From the NCBI RefSeq assembly GCF_008973665.1, contig NZ_WACP01000001.1, positions 372,001-436,000 on the forward strand: a DNA stretch of 64,000 bases. The letters are read 5' to 3'. Made by a program: the position numbers and the translations under genes. Source of the stretch: Paenibacillus tengchongensis. Lineage in GTDB: Bacteria > Bacillota > Bacilli > Paenibacillales > Paenibacillaceae. Below the pieces are notes generated by a model. It was not told the origin of the DNA and did no database searches. It worked only from the letters and a program-made list of their open reading frames with translations. Positions 49,245 to 57,803 of this stretch are shown here, in pieces. The number at the start of each line of letters is the position of its first letter. Within the stretch, counting starts at the first letter, position 1.

Positions 49245-50666
49245 TCACACCTCACGCGCCAGCTCGGTCAGGCGCCGGATTCCCGTGCGCAGGACATGCT
49301 CATTGGCAAAGGAATAACTGAGGCGCAGCCATGAGGTCATCCCGCCGAGCGGATCGCAAATGGCACCGGGTACAAAGGCGATCGATTCCGCCAGGCAGCG
49401 CGCAAACAGCCTGTCGACCGAGACCGTCTCCGGCAGCTTCACCCACAGATTCAGCCCCCCTTGCGGAGGCGTCCATTCCCAGCCTGTTCCCGCCAGCTCC
49501 TCCTCCGCTATCTCCTTATGGACCTGAAGGGCAATCCGCAGCTTATCCAAATGACGCTGCAGCCGCGGAGACGTGTAGTAATGCAGAAAAATTTTCTGGT
49601 TCAGCAGCGGAGTTCCGTTGTCCGCCAGCGATTTCGCGGTAATCAGCCGCTCGGCGAACGGATAGCGGCAGGCCACAGCGCAGATCCGCAGGCCCGGGGC
49701 TACATACTTGCTGAAGCTGCTGATGTAAACGACCCATCCTTCCGTATCATAAGCAAAGAAAGGCGGCGGCGGCTCCGCGCCGAAATACATATCGCGGAAC
49801 GGATCATCCTCGACGAGCAGACAGCGGTAGCGCTCCGCCAGCTCCACCATCTGCTTGCGCTGCACAGCCGGAACCGTAACGCCGGTCGGATTGTGATGCG
49901 TCGGGTTCATGTAGAACATCCGCGGCTTGTACCGCCGCATCAGCGCCTCCACCTCCTCCAGATCGTACCCCTCCGGCGTAATGGACACCGGCACCAGCCG
50001 GGCGCCGGCCCGCCGGAATATATCCAGCGCCACGCTGTACGTCGGGCGCTCTACAAGCACGGCATCCATCGGCCCGAGCACGATGCCGGCGATCAGATTG
50101 ATCGCCTGCTGTGCGCCCGAGGTGATGATAAGCTCCTCCGCCGTCAGCTGCAGCTTGTGCCGGCGGCGGAAATGGCTGCTTAGCGTCTCGCGCAGCTCGC
50201 CGTCGCCCTGCACAGAAGAGTAAGTGCCGAGCACTTTCGGATAGAGATCGAACACTTTTTTGACATAGTCGGAGAGAAACAGATTGGGCAGAAGCCCCGG
50301 ATCAATCAGCGCCTGTGAGAACTGGTACTCCACCGGCAGCCGCTGAATGTCCGACATTGCATTCGTCAGCGCATACGTGGCCACGGCCGCCCCCGCAGCG
50401 GAAGCGGGAGCAGCCCCCTCATCTCTGAGGCCAGGCGAAACATAATAACCCGACTTGTCTTTAACGTACACCCTTCCGCAATCCGCAAGCGCACGGTATG
50501 CCTTGAACACCGTCAGCCGGTGAACCTGCAGCTCCCCCGCCAGCAGCCGGATGGACGGCAATTTATCATGCACCTGCCATTCACCGCGCTCCATGCGGTT
50601 CAATATATAATCGCACACCTGACGGAACAAAGGACTCCCCTGCTCCGTCTCCGCCAGTCTTGCCAA
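49245..50666 (-). CDS. MocR/PdxR-type regulator (GntR HTH plus aminotransferase fold)
   Basis: The 473-residue protein has a GntR-type winged helix at its N-terminus (SPLFRQVCDYILNRMERGEW, KLPSIRLLAGELQVHRLTVFKAYRAL). A fold-type I aminotransferase domain follows from about 110, with the PLP-lysine motif SSFSKYVAPGLR, MNPTHHNPTGVT and PQGGLNLWVKLP. MocR proteins are regulators that use PLP or its adducts as effectors. TTG 50666 is preceded by AAGGGGG at nine bases; the upstream in-frame ATG abuts that site. It diverges from an EamA transporter that it probably controls; direct repeats lie between them. Confidence 0.9.
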   Translation of the reverse strand: MARLAETEQGSPLFRQVCDYILNRMERGEWQVHDKLPSIRLLAGELQVHRLTVFKAYRALADCGRVYVKDKSGYYVSPGLRDEGAAPASAAGAAVATYALTNAMSDIQRLPVEYQFSQALIDPGLLPNLFLSDYVKKVFDLYPKVLGTYSSVQGDGELRETLSSHFRRRHKLQLTAEELIITSGAQQAINLIAGIVLGPMDAVLVERPTYSVALDIFRRAGARLVPVSITPEGYDLEEVEALMRRYKPRMFYMNPTHHNPTGVTVPAVQRKQMVELAERYRCLLVEDDPFRDMYFGAEPPPPFFAYDTEGWVVYISSFSKYVAPGLRICAVACRYPFAERLITAKSLADNGTPLLNQKIFLHYYTSPRLQRHLDKLRIALQVHKEIAEEELAGTGWEWTPPQGGLNLWVKLPETVSVDRLFARCLAESIAFVPGAICDPLGGMTSWLRLSYSFANEHVLRTGIRRLTELAREV

Positions 50667-50708
50667 TACCGTCATCCCCCTTGGCGCCATTCACATCTTC
50701 CGTATTTC

Positions 50709-50764
50709 CTGTATTGTAACCTATTTTAGCCCCCATCTGTTCTGTATTGCCAAATCTGTTCTGT
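50709..50764. promoter_or_regulatory. Direct repeats in the mocR/eamA divergent region
   Basis: ATCTGTTCTGT occurs at 50735-50745 and 50754-50764 (19-base period). CTGTATTG occurs at 50709-50716 and 50742-50749. MocR regulators are known to bind direct repeats, so this is the likely binding region. Confidence 0.6.
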
Positions 50765-50827
50765 CCCCTACCCGCTATGATTAACGAAATACTTTCCGCA
50801 GCCATTATTTTCACGCAAAGGGGTTAC

Positions 50828-51814
50828 ATGAACATGGTTATGTTAGCTTATTCACTGGTCTGTCTGATCTTCGGCACGACCTTCCTGGCAATCAAAGTCG
50901 GCGTGGACGCAGGGGCTCCGCCGTTCTTCTCCGCCGCCCTCCGGTTCTTTCTGGCCGGCTCCCTGCTCTTTCTGTGGTGTCTCTGGAAAGGCAAGGCCCG
51001 CTTGTCGCTGCTATGGCGCCGGGAATTGCTGCTGACAGGGGCACTGCTGACCTTCGGCACGTTCTCCACTCTGTATTGGGCCGAGCAGTATGTATCCTCC
51101 GGACTGGCCGCTGTACTGTCAGCGACGGGTCCGATGATGATTCTGCTGCTGCAGACCTCCCTGCTCCGCCAGCGGCCACCGCGCCGCTCCATGCTCGGCT
51201 GCCTGATCGGCTTCACCGGAGTCCTCCTGCTCGTCCTGCCCAGCCTTGTCATTGACCTGTCGCCGCTGTGGCTGACCGGCTGTGCCGCAGTGCTGGTGGG
51301 CGAATGCTGCTATGCTGCCGGTACGCTCTATTCCAAGAAGGTCACCACCGCTTTCGCTGACCTTTCGCCCGTCGCCCTGAACGCCGTGCAGATGATGTAC
51401 GGCGGAGCGCTGATGTTCCTGCTGTCGTTTGCCGCGGAAAAGCCCGATCCCTCGGTGTTCCTCTCCCTGCCTACCGCCGGTTCCCTGCTGTACCTCACCG
51501 TTGCCGGTTCCATGGTTGGCCATACCCTGTTCTATTGGCTGGTAGCCAAGACGAATCCCGTATTTCCGGCAACCTGGCTGTATATTTCGCCGCCGATCGC
51601 CGTCTTTGTCGGTTTCCTGTTCTACGGGGAGCCGGTGACCTGGATAACGGTACTGGGAGTGGTCACCATCATTGCCGGAACGGTGCTGGTGAATCTGGAG
51701 GCATTGAAGCAAATGCTGTCGAAACGCAAGCAATCAGCCGGAATAGCTGCACCGCCGCCGGATAATTCCGGGGAGACGCCCCGGAAACTGCCGCATAGCC
51801 GTTCTGCCGTTTAA
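50828..51814 (+). CDS. EamA-family (DMT) transporter
   Basis: The 328-residue protein has ten spans in two EamA repeats (CLIFGTTFLAIKVGVDAGAPP at the start; SPVALNAVQMMYGGALMFLL and TWLYISPPIAVFVGFLFYGEP in the second half) and a Pro/Ser-rich cytosolic tail. EamA members export amino acids, their derivatives or other metabolites. The start is ATG 50828 or the ATG six bases on, after AAAGGGG. It diverges from a MocR regulator, suggesting an amine or amino-acid-like substrate. Confidence 0.87.
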   Translation: MNMVMLAYSLVCLIFGTTFLAIKVGVDAGAPPFFSAALRFFLAGSLLFLWCLWKGKARLSLLWRRELLLTGALLTFGTFSTLYWAEQYVSSGLAAVLSATGPMMILLLQTSLLRQRPPRRSMLGCLIGFTGVLLLVLPSLVIDLSPLWLTGCAAVLVGECCYAAGTLYSKKVTTAFADLSPVALNAVQMMYGGALMFLLSFAAEKPDPSVFLSLPTAGSLLYLTVAGSMVGHTLFYWLVAKTNPVFPATWLYISPPIAVFVGFLFYGEPVTWITVLGVVTIIAGTVLVNLEALKQMLSKRKQSAGIAAPPPDNSGETPRKLPHSRSAV

Positions 51815-51832
51815 AGGCCTGGCGCACATAAA

Positions 51833-51877
51833 GAGGGGCTTCCAAGGTACGGCATAACCGTTCCCTGGAAGCCCCTC
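51833..51877 (-). terminator. Terminator of the stress-protein gene (possibly bidirectional)
   Basis: Perfect 12-bp arms GAGGGGCTTCCA and TGGAAGCCCCTC (51833-51844, 51866-51877); followed by TTTAT on the minus strand. It separates two convergent genes. Confidence 0.8.
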
Positions 51878-51911
51878 AACCCTGCTGCAGCCTATACGCG
51901 CACCGCTTGAA

Positions 51912-53081
51912 TTAACGGGTGCGGCTGTGGTCGCGCAGCAGCTCACCGTCGGCGTTCACCTTCACATCGCCCGATTTGTCCACCCGGGCCTCTTCGCGCT
52001 TCACGGTATCCTTCACCTGCTCCGTACTTTGCACTTCGCGCTTATGAATATCAACTTCGCCGGTGACCACCGTATTTTTGCTGACCTCCACCTTCTCCTC
52101 GCTCACCGGGATGCGGATTGTCTCTTCTTGGCCAATCGTCCCGGCCGCCGTGTCACCCGATACCGGACGGCGTTCAATGACGATTTCCTCATGGGAGACA
52201 GGAACATTAATGGTCTTCTGCTCCTCCACGATTTCCTTGCGGACATTCACTTCACCCGTCTGCACCCGGTTCTTGGAGACGTCCAGCTGCTCCTCGCGCA
52301 GACGCAGCTTGCGTTCATCTTCTTCCAAATCGTTCACCGGGGCGCTCAGATCAGCAGGTTCCGCCGCCATTCCGTGGCGTGTGCCGGAGTACGCATCCCC
52401 GGTCATGCCCGGTCTGTCCACATCGGCCAGGTTACGGGTTTCCGGAACACCCTGGGCCGCCGAGTTCATGGTGTCCAGCCCTGTATCGTGGCGGCCTTCC
52501 AGCCCTGAACCGTTGAAGGCAGCATCCACCGTATCGTTGACGGAACGGCCGGCAGTATCCGCTGTGTTATCGTTAATATCCGTCAGATAGCGATCGGAAT
52601 TGGCCGAGTTGTGTTTGCGGAATACAGCATAGACTTGTCCAGCTTCACTGTCGTCCGCATCCACCATAACCAGAATGCGTCCTTCATCTACATAACTGTC
52701 ATAGGTTTCCGCTTCATCCTCGGGAATGCCCAGCCCGATCAATCCGCCGACCAGGCCGCCGGTGCCTGCACCGACTGCCGCTCCCGCTAACGTAGCAGCG
52801 ATAGGGCCTGCGGCAATAATCGGACCGATGCCCGGAATGGCCAATGCCCCGATGCCGGCGAGCAAGCCTGTCACACCGCCGAGCACACCGCCCGTCGCGG
52901 CTCCGGAAGCAATACCTTCGGGTGCTTTGGTGCCAGTCTCATTACTGATGCTTTCCACGTCGTCCTTATTTCGGGCAATGACGGAAATGTCCTCGGTCTG
53001 GAAGCCGCGTGCCTTCAGATCTTCAATAGCGCTCGATGCTTCATGTTCTGTATAGAACACACCTACGATTTTCTTATTCAT
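51912..53081 (-). CDS. General stress protein: YflT/GsiB-like N-domain plus YsnF/AvaK (DUF2382) domain
   Basis: The 389-residue soluble protein starts with a general-stress-protein-17M-like domain (KKIVGVFYTEHEASSAIEDLKARG, then a Gly/Ala-rich hydrophobic stretch IGALAIPGIGPIIAAGPIAA). A hydrophilic linker of about 100 residues follows. The C-terminus is a DUF2382 domain (LREEQLDVSKNRVQTGEVNV, VPVSHEEIVIERRPV, IRIPVSEEKVEVSKNTVVTGEV). This combination is common in Bacillota stress proteins. ATG 53081 follows AGGAGGG. A sigma-B-like promoter lies about 100 bases upstream, which agrees with a stress role. Confidence 0.87.
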   Translation of the reverse strand: MNKKIVGVFYTEHEASSAIEDLKARGFQTEDISVIARNKDDVESISNETGTKAPEGIASGAATGGVLGGVTGLLAGIGALAIPGIGPIIAAGPIAATLAGAAVGAGTGGLVGGLIGLGIPEDEAETYDSYVDEGRILVMVDADDSEAGQVYAVFRKHNSANSDRYLTDINDNTADTAGRSVNDTVDAAFNGSGLEGRHDTGLDTMNSAAQGVPETRNLADVDRPGMTGDAYSGTRHGMAAEPADLSAPVNDLEEDERKLRLREEQLDVSKNRVQTGEVNVRKEIVEEQKTINVPVSHEEIVIERRPVSGDTAAGTIGQEETIRIPVSEEKVEVSKNTVVTGEVDIHKREVQSTEQVKDTVKREEARVDKSGDVKVNADGELLRDHSRTR

Positions 53082-53182
53082 CACGTTTCCCTCCTGAATG
53101 TTCAGTAGATTTGAGTTGGTCAAGCAGTGTTTCATAGCTTTTAATTAACCACCTCTCCTGCCGTTAAACTGGCAAAAAAACA

Positions 53183-53208
53183 ATACCCGGGCAGGTCCAG
53201 AATTAAAT
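53183..53208 (-). promoter_or_regulatory. Sigma-B-like promoter of the general stress gene
   Basis: On the minus strand ATTTAA (53203-53208), a 14-base spacer and a perfect GGGTAT (53183-53188) match the sigma-B consensus GTTTAA-N12-14-GGGTAT with one mismatch. The rest of the 346-base gap 53082-53427 holds no gene. Confidence 0.75.
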
Positions 53209-53427
53209 TTCTGAAACAGGAAATCTGCTCCTCCACCAAAAAAAAGTCACAATTCATTCAAATCACCGACGTCAAAGTCAGTTTATATAACACAACTGTG
53301 ATGCTTTATGCCTATTTGTTAACCATTTTAGAATCTTGGGCCGAATCTCATTACAGATTTAGTAAAAAGGACTATACTCCTCATATGATATGTGAATATT
53401 TCTCACAATCTTTAAGGGGGCTTGTTC

Positions 53428-53739
53428 ATGAATATGCGGTTAAAGGTACTGAAAAAGCATTTGCTGTTCTGCTGCAGCGAGCATTGCAACAATCAGGATG
53501 TGGAGGACGTAATGCAAGCATTCAAGGAGCATCTGGTCGAACAGGGTATCAACAAGACTGTCAAAATCAACAAAACCAGCTGCCTGGGGCTCTGCGGCAA
53601 CGGACCGTTCGTGATCGTCTATCCTGACGGTGTCTGGTATTATAATGTGACCACCGAGGATGTCCCGCGCATCGTTGAAGAGCATCTGGTGGGCGGCGAG
53701 CCGGTAGAGGAGCTGGTGATGCTCAAGATGGAAGCCTAA
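53428..53739 (+). CDS. Thioredoxin-like [2Fe-2S] ferredoxin domain protein
   Basis: The 103-residue protein has four cysteines placed as in thioredoxin-like [2Fe-2S] ferredoxins: HLLFCCSEHCNNQDVED near residues 11-27 and NKTSCLGLCGNGPFVIVYPDG near 49-69. The end reads IVEEHLVGGEPVEEL, typical of the family. It should carry an iron-sulphur cluster and act in electron transfer or sensing. ATG 53428 is seven bases after AAGGGGG. It is a single gene with its own terminator. Confidence 0.88.
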   Translation: MNMRLKVLKKHLLFCCSEHCNNQDVEDVMQAFKEHLVEQGINKTVKINKTSCLGLCGNGPFVIVYPDGVWYYNVTTEDVPRIVEEHLVGGEPVEELVMLKMEA

Positions 53740-53775
53740 AGCCGCGCTTTCCAAAAATATCCTAAGAAAACGCAT

Positions 53776-53812
53776 GCCCTGTCTCCGCTCACCTGAGCGC
53801 CGGGGCTTTTTT
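53776..53812 (+). terminator. Terminator of the [2Fe-2S] protein gene
   Basis: An imperfect hairpin with GCTC-ACCT-GAGC at its top and GCCC/GGGC at its base is followed by six T residues. Confidence 0.75.
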
Positions 53813-53902
53813 GCGTTTGATCCGCCGCAGCTGTTGTCATGTATAATAGGAGTAGCCACTCTCTTATCCAGAACAACTTCTATATAGAAAAGAGGCTGCG
53901 GC

Positions 53903-54766
53903 ATGGCTATATTCAAATACAACTCTGCGCGCCCTTCCCGGACCGAGCCCGATCTTCACCTGCACTACTGGGGCCGGGAAGCCTGCGCTCCCGGGCACAG
54001 CGTCGGCCCGGGCATACGCGATCTGTATAAAATTCACTTTATCCATGCGGGAACCGGCAAGGTGACGGTCGGCGGACAGACCCATGTCCTTGGCGCCGGA
54101 CAGGCCTTTCTGATCTACCCCCACATCGTCACCCATTATGCGGCCGACCCGGCCGATCCCTGGACGTATTCGTGGGTTGCTTTTACCGGGGCGGAAATGG
54201 AGCCGCTGCTGGCCCGGACTTCGCTTACGCCGGAGCAGCCGGTATTTGCCATGGATGACGCGCTGATGCCCGCACTGTATGACCGGCTTTCGGAAGTGGA
54301 TACAGACGGAAGCCAAACCGGCGGCAACGGCTCCGGCCTGCTGCTCAAAAGCATCATGTATGAATTCCTTGATCTGTTGCTGCGGACGGTTCCGGCTTCC
54401 AAAAGCACAGTGTCCCTGCCCCGCCGGCGGAGCATATATGTCGAGGAATGCCTGCACTTTCTGCACGCCCATTACGGTGAGAACATCACTATGGAGATGA
54501 TGTCCGCCTCCCTGAAGCTGGACCGTAAATACCTCTCCTCCTTGTTCAAACGCACGGTAGGACTGCCGCCGCAGCAATATCTGCTGAGCTTCCGGATGAC
54601 CAAAGCCTGCGAGCTGCTGGCCGGGACCGGCTGCACCATCGGAGAGATCTCGCGCTCGGTCGGCTATCAGGACCCGCTGCTCTTCTCGCGGATGTTCAAG
54701 AAGGTAAAGGGCTGCTCGCCCAAGGATTACCGGAGCCGCCATGCCGGAAGCGACATTGTTCTATAA
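53903..54766 (+). CDS. AraC-family regulator with cupin sensor domain
   Basis: The 287-residue protein has an AraC-type cupin N-terminus (IHFIHAGTGKVTVGGQTHVL, GAGQAFLIYPHIVTHYAADP) and two helix-turn-helix units at about 195-285 (NITMEMMSASLKLDRKYLSSLFKRTVG and IGEISRSVGYQDPLLFSRMF), ending KKVKGCSPKDYR. It resembles regulators of sugar use. ATG 53903 is preceded by AGAGGC. It lies 79 bases upstream of an aldo/keto reductase gene on the same strand and probably regulates it. Confidence 0.9.
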   Translation: MAIFKYNSARPSRTEPDLHLHYWGREACAPGHSVGPGIRDLYKIHFIHAGTGKVTVGGQTHVLGAGQAFLIYPHIVTHYAADPADPWTYSWVAFTGAEMEPLLARTSLTPEQPVFAMDDALMPALYDRLSEVDTDGSQTGGNGSGLLLKSIMYEFLDLLLRTVPASKSTVSLPRRRSIYVEECLHFLHAHYGENITMEMMSASLKLDRKYLSSLFKRTVGLPPQQYLLSFRMTKACELLAGTGCTIGEISRSVGYQDPLLFSRMFKKVKGCSPKDYRSRHAGSDIVL

Positions 54767-54845
54767 AATGCGGTCATGCTGACATTCGCTTGTCTATCCC
54801 CATCCGCTACAATAGGAACGAATCTCGTTAAGGAGGAATTCTCTT

Positions 54846-55835
54846 ATGTATGAAGCAAGTTCCGCCCGTTATGACGGAATGAAATACAACCGTACCGGCC
54901 GCAGCGGGCTGCTGCTGCCGGCGGTGTCGCTCGGCCTGTGGCATAATTTCGGCGGCATCGACGTGTTCGAGAACGGACGCGCCATGATCCGCCGGGCCTT
55001 CGATCTCGGCATCACCCACTTCGATCTGGCTAACAACTACGGACCGCCCGCCGGCTCCGCTGAAGAGAGCTTCGGCCAGATCCTGAAGAAGGACCTGCTG
55101 CCTTACCGCGACGAGCTGATCATCTCCACGAAAGCCGGCTATTACATGTGGCCGGGTCCGTACGGCGAATGGGGCTCCAAGAAGAACCTGGTCTCCAGCC
55201 TCGATCAGAGCCTGAAGCGGATGGGCCTGGAATACGTCGATATCTTCTACCATCACCGTCCCGATCCGAATACTCCGCTGGAGGAAACGATGGCCGCGCT
55301 CGACCTGATCGTACGCCAGGGCAAGGCGCTGTATGTCGGCATTTCCAATTACAGCGCCGAGCAGACCCGCGAAGCGGCGCAAATTCTCCGCCGCCTCGGC
55401 ACGCCGTGCCTGATCCACCAGCCGAACTACTCCATGCTCTCGCGCTGGATTGAGGACGGGCTGCAGGATGTGCTGGCCGAGGAAGGCATTGGCTCCATCG
55501 TCTTCTCGCCGCTGTATAAGGGCATCCTGACCGACCGCTACCTGAACGGGATTACACCCGACTCCCGCGCGGCCGGACCGAGCGTCTTCCTCTCCGAGAA
55601 GGAGATCACGGAGGAAGTGCTGGGCAAGGTGCGGCGGCTGAACGAGCTGGCCGCCGCCCGCGGCCAGAAGATGTCGCAGCTGGCCTTAAGCTGGGTGCTG
55701 CGCGGCGGCAAAGTGACCTCCGCACTGATCGGCGCCAGCAAGGTCAGCCAGATCGAGGATGCGGTGGCTGCGGTGCATGCCCCGGAATTAAGCGCGGAAG
55801 AGCTGGAGCAGATTGAACAGATTTTGCGCGGATAG
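54846..55835 (+). CDS. Aldo/keto reductase, YghZ/Gpr type
   Basis: The 329-residue protein is a close match to the YghZ group of aldo/keto reductases (beta subunit of potassium channel type), which reduce L-glyceraldehyde 3-phosphate and other aldehydes with NADPH. The catalytic tetrad is visible: HFDLANNYGPPAGSAEE (Asp, Tyr), ISTKAGYYMWPGPYGEWGSKK (Lys) and VDIFYHHRPD (His). Later motifs YHHRPDPNTPLEETM, FSPLYKGILTDRYL and VTSALIGASK are typical. ATG 54846 follows AAGGAGG. It may be co-transcribed with the AraC gene before it and ends in a strong terminator. Confidence 0.92.
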   Translation: MYEASSARYDGMKYNRTGRSGLLLPAVSLGLWHNFGGIDVFENGRAMIRRAFDLGITHFDLANNYGPPAGSAEESFGQILKKDLLPYRDELIISTKAGYYMWPGPYGEWGSKKNLVSSLDQSLKRMGLEYVDIFYHHRPDPNTPLEETMAALDLIVRQGKALYVGISNYSAEQTREAAQILRRLGTPCLIHQPNYSMLSRWIEDGLQDVLAEEGIGSIVFSPLYKGILTDRYLNGITPDSRAAGPSVFLSEKEITEEVLGKVRRLNELAAARGQKMSQLALSWVLRGGKVTSALIGASKVSQIEDAVAAVHAPELSAEELEQIEQILRG

Positions 55836-55880
55836 AACCTGGACGGCATAGCCGGCTGATACAGACCGGCCGCCTCATAC

Positions 55881-55937
55881 AAAAGACGGCAACAAGAGCG
55901 GCCCTCCAGGAGGGGACTGCCCGGGTTGCCGTCTTTT
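55881..55937 (+). terminator. Terminator of the first aldo/keto reductase gene
   Basis: Perfect 13-bp arms AAAAGACGGCAAC and GTTGCCGTCTTTT (55881-55893, 55925-55937) with a GC-rich inner part. Confidence 0.85.
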
Positions 55938-56002
55938 GCTGCCGGAATGCTATAATAACAGAAGAACAGCGATAAGAAATTCCGCACCCGAAAGGAGTAC
56001 CT

Positions 56003-56911
56003 ATGAACAGAAACCGTTTGGGCCGGTCCGAGCTGCTGATCAGCGAATTGGGCCTGGGCTGCATGTCCCTCGGCACCGAGGAGAGCACGGCAATCCCGAT
56101 TATTCATGAGGCGCTGGAGCGGGGAGTGAACTTCCTCGATACATCCGATCTCTACGATGCGGGACGCAATGAAGAGATTATTGGCCAGGCGCTGCGCGGA
56201 CGGCGCGGAGAGGTCATTCTCGCCACCAAGGTCGGCAACCGCCGGATTCCCGGCCGGGAAGGCTGGGTCTGGGACCCCTCCAAGGCGTATATCCTGTCGT
56301 CGGTGAAGGAGAGTCTGCACCGGCTGCAGACGGATTACATCGACCTGTACCAGCTGCACGGCGGAACGCTGGACGATCCGATCGACGAAACCATTGAAGC
56401 CTTCGAGCAGTTGAAGCGGGAAGGCGTGATCCGCTATTACGGTATCTCCTCCATCCGCCCGAATGTCATCCGGGAGTATGTACGGCGCTCCGGCATCGTC
56501 AGCGTCATGAGCCAGTACAGCCTCCTCGACCGGCGGCCGGAGGAGGAAGTGCTGCCGCTGCTGGAGGAGCACGGCATCGGCGTCCTGGCGCGCGGCCCGC
56601 TGGCCGGCGGTATCCTGACCGGGCAGGGCCGGCAGAAGGCTGAGCGGGGCTATCTGGACCACAGCCCCGGAGAGCTGCCGGCGCTGCATGCCCGGCTGCT
56701 CGAAGGCTGCCGCGCGCCGCGTACACTCCCGCAGGCGGCGCTGCATTATCCGCTGGCCGCGCCTGCGGTGGCGGCGGTTATCGCGGGCGCAAGCAGCACG
56801 GAGCAGCTGCGCGGCAACCTCGCGGCGATCGAATCGCCGCCGCTGACCCCGCAGGAGCTGGAGGCCTTGCGCGCCGCCAGCCCGGTCAACCGTTACACCG
56901 CGCACCGGTGA
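56003..56911 (+). CDS. Aldo/keto reductase
   Basis: The 302-residue protein is a second aldo/keto reductase, of the general Tas/YajO-like type. The catalytic residues are in FLDTSDLYDAGRNEE (Asp, Tyr), ILATKVGNRR (Lys) and IDLYQLHGG (His). The C-terminal cofactor region reads AAVIAGASSTEQLRGNLAAI. It is not closely similar to the upstream reductase, so they are not a recent duplication. ATG 56003 is preceded by AAAGGAG. The substrate is unknown. Confidence 0.9.
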   Translation: MNRNRLGRSELLISELGLGCMSLGTEESTAIPIIHEALERGVNFLDTSDLYDAGRNEEIIGQALRGRRGEVILATKVGNRRIPGREGWVWDPSKAYILSSVKESLHRLQTDYIDLYQLHGGTLDDPIDETIEAFEQLKREGVIRYYGISSIRPNVIREYVRRSGIVSVMSQYSLLDRRPEEEVLPLLEEHGIGVLARGPLAGGILTGQGRQKAERGYLDHSPGELPALHARLLEGCRAPRTLPQAALHYPLAAPAVAAVIAGASSTEQLRGNLAAIESPPLTPQELEALRAASPVNRYTAHR

Positions 56912-56917
56912 AACGGC

Positions 56918-56959
56918 AAGAAGCTGCCCCAACCCTTTGGCCGGTTGGGGCAGCTTCTT
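56918..56959. terminator. Bidirectional terminator between convergent genes
   Basis: Perfect 17-bp arms (56918-56934 and 56943-56959) with an eight-base loop, rich in GC and ending CTTCTTT on the plus strand and CTTCTTGCC on the minus strand. Confidence 0.88.
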
Positions 56960-56986
56960 TAAATTATCCTGCTCTCATCTTCCCGC

Positions 56987-57718
56987 TCAGCCGAAGAATT
57001 GCGTAATGTACAGCATGGCGAGCAGCCCGGCAATGAACGAATAGGTCGATGGCCGCTCATAGCCATGCCCGTGGCTCTCCGGGATCAGCTCCTTATAAAC
57101 GATAAAGAGCATGGCCCCTGCGGCAAACGCCAGTCCGTAGCCGACCACGTTATGCAGATAACTGGCTGTAAAATAACCGATGACCGCCGATACCATCTCC
57201 ATCAGTCCGGTTAACGCGGCCATCCCCACCGCTTTACCCTTAGAGGCGCGGGAATTCATCAGAAAAACAGCCAGGATGAGGCCTTCCGGCATATTCTGGG
57301 CGCCGATGGCAATGGCCACCATCGGGCCGAGGCTGGCCTCTTCACTGGCGTAACTGAAGCCCGTACTGAGCCCTTCCGGAATGTTATGGATGAACAGCGC
57401 GATCATCACCAGCAGCGCTTTTGAATCCATATTGGTGAAGCCCGGTTTATTCTCCACATCGATATGCGGAATGTTGTGCTCGATCAGATCCAGCAGCAAT
57501 ACGCCGGTAATCAGCCCCAGGCTAAGGGCAATAATTCCCGATTCCTCGATCGCCTGCGGCATCAGGCCAAAGGCGGAGGCGGACACCATAATCCCGGCAG
57601 TGAAAGCGACCAGAATATCCTTCCACTGCTCCGATAACCGCCGGACAAACAGAATCGGAATGGCCCCAAGCACCGTCGCCATGGCCGACAGAAAGCTGCC
57701 AAGCAGCGCATTAACCAA
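56987..57718 (-). CDS. ZIP-family metal transporter
   Basis: The 243-residue protein has eight spans. The metal-binding motifs are in the fourth and fifth: FIHNIPEGLSTG and GAQNMPEGLILA. A short loop with SHGHGYE occurs near the C-terminus. ZIP proteins import Zn2+ or related divalent metals. The start is TTG 57718, eight bases after AAAGGAG. It stands alone, and no Zur or MntR-type box was seen upstream. Confidence 0.92.
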   Translation of the reverse strand: MVNALLGSFLSAMATVLGAIPILFVRRLSEQWKDILVAFTAGIMVSASAFGLMPQAIEESGIIALSLGLITGVLLLDLIEHNIPHIDVENKPGFTNMDSKALLVMIALFIHNIPEGLSTGFSYASEEASLGPMVAIAIGAQNMPEGLILAVFLMNSRASKGKAVGMAALTGLMEMVSAVIGYFTASYLHNVVGYGLAFAAGAMLFIVYKELIPESHGHGYERPSTYSFIAGLLAMLYITQFFG

Positions 57719-57803
57719 ATAAACAACTCCTTTGCTGGACAGGACTCTATAAGTTCAGTTTATGCGCGGGGAGACTGCGGATATGCCGGAGAGCAGTCCG
57801 GGA

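Noticed and set aside
53298..53627. Plus-strand frame overlapping the [2Fe-2S] gene
   Set aside because: No ribosome binding site, and it reads the ferredoxin gene in the wrong frame.
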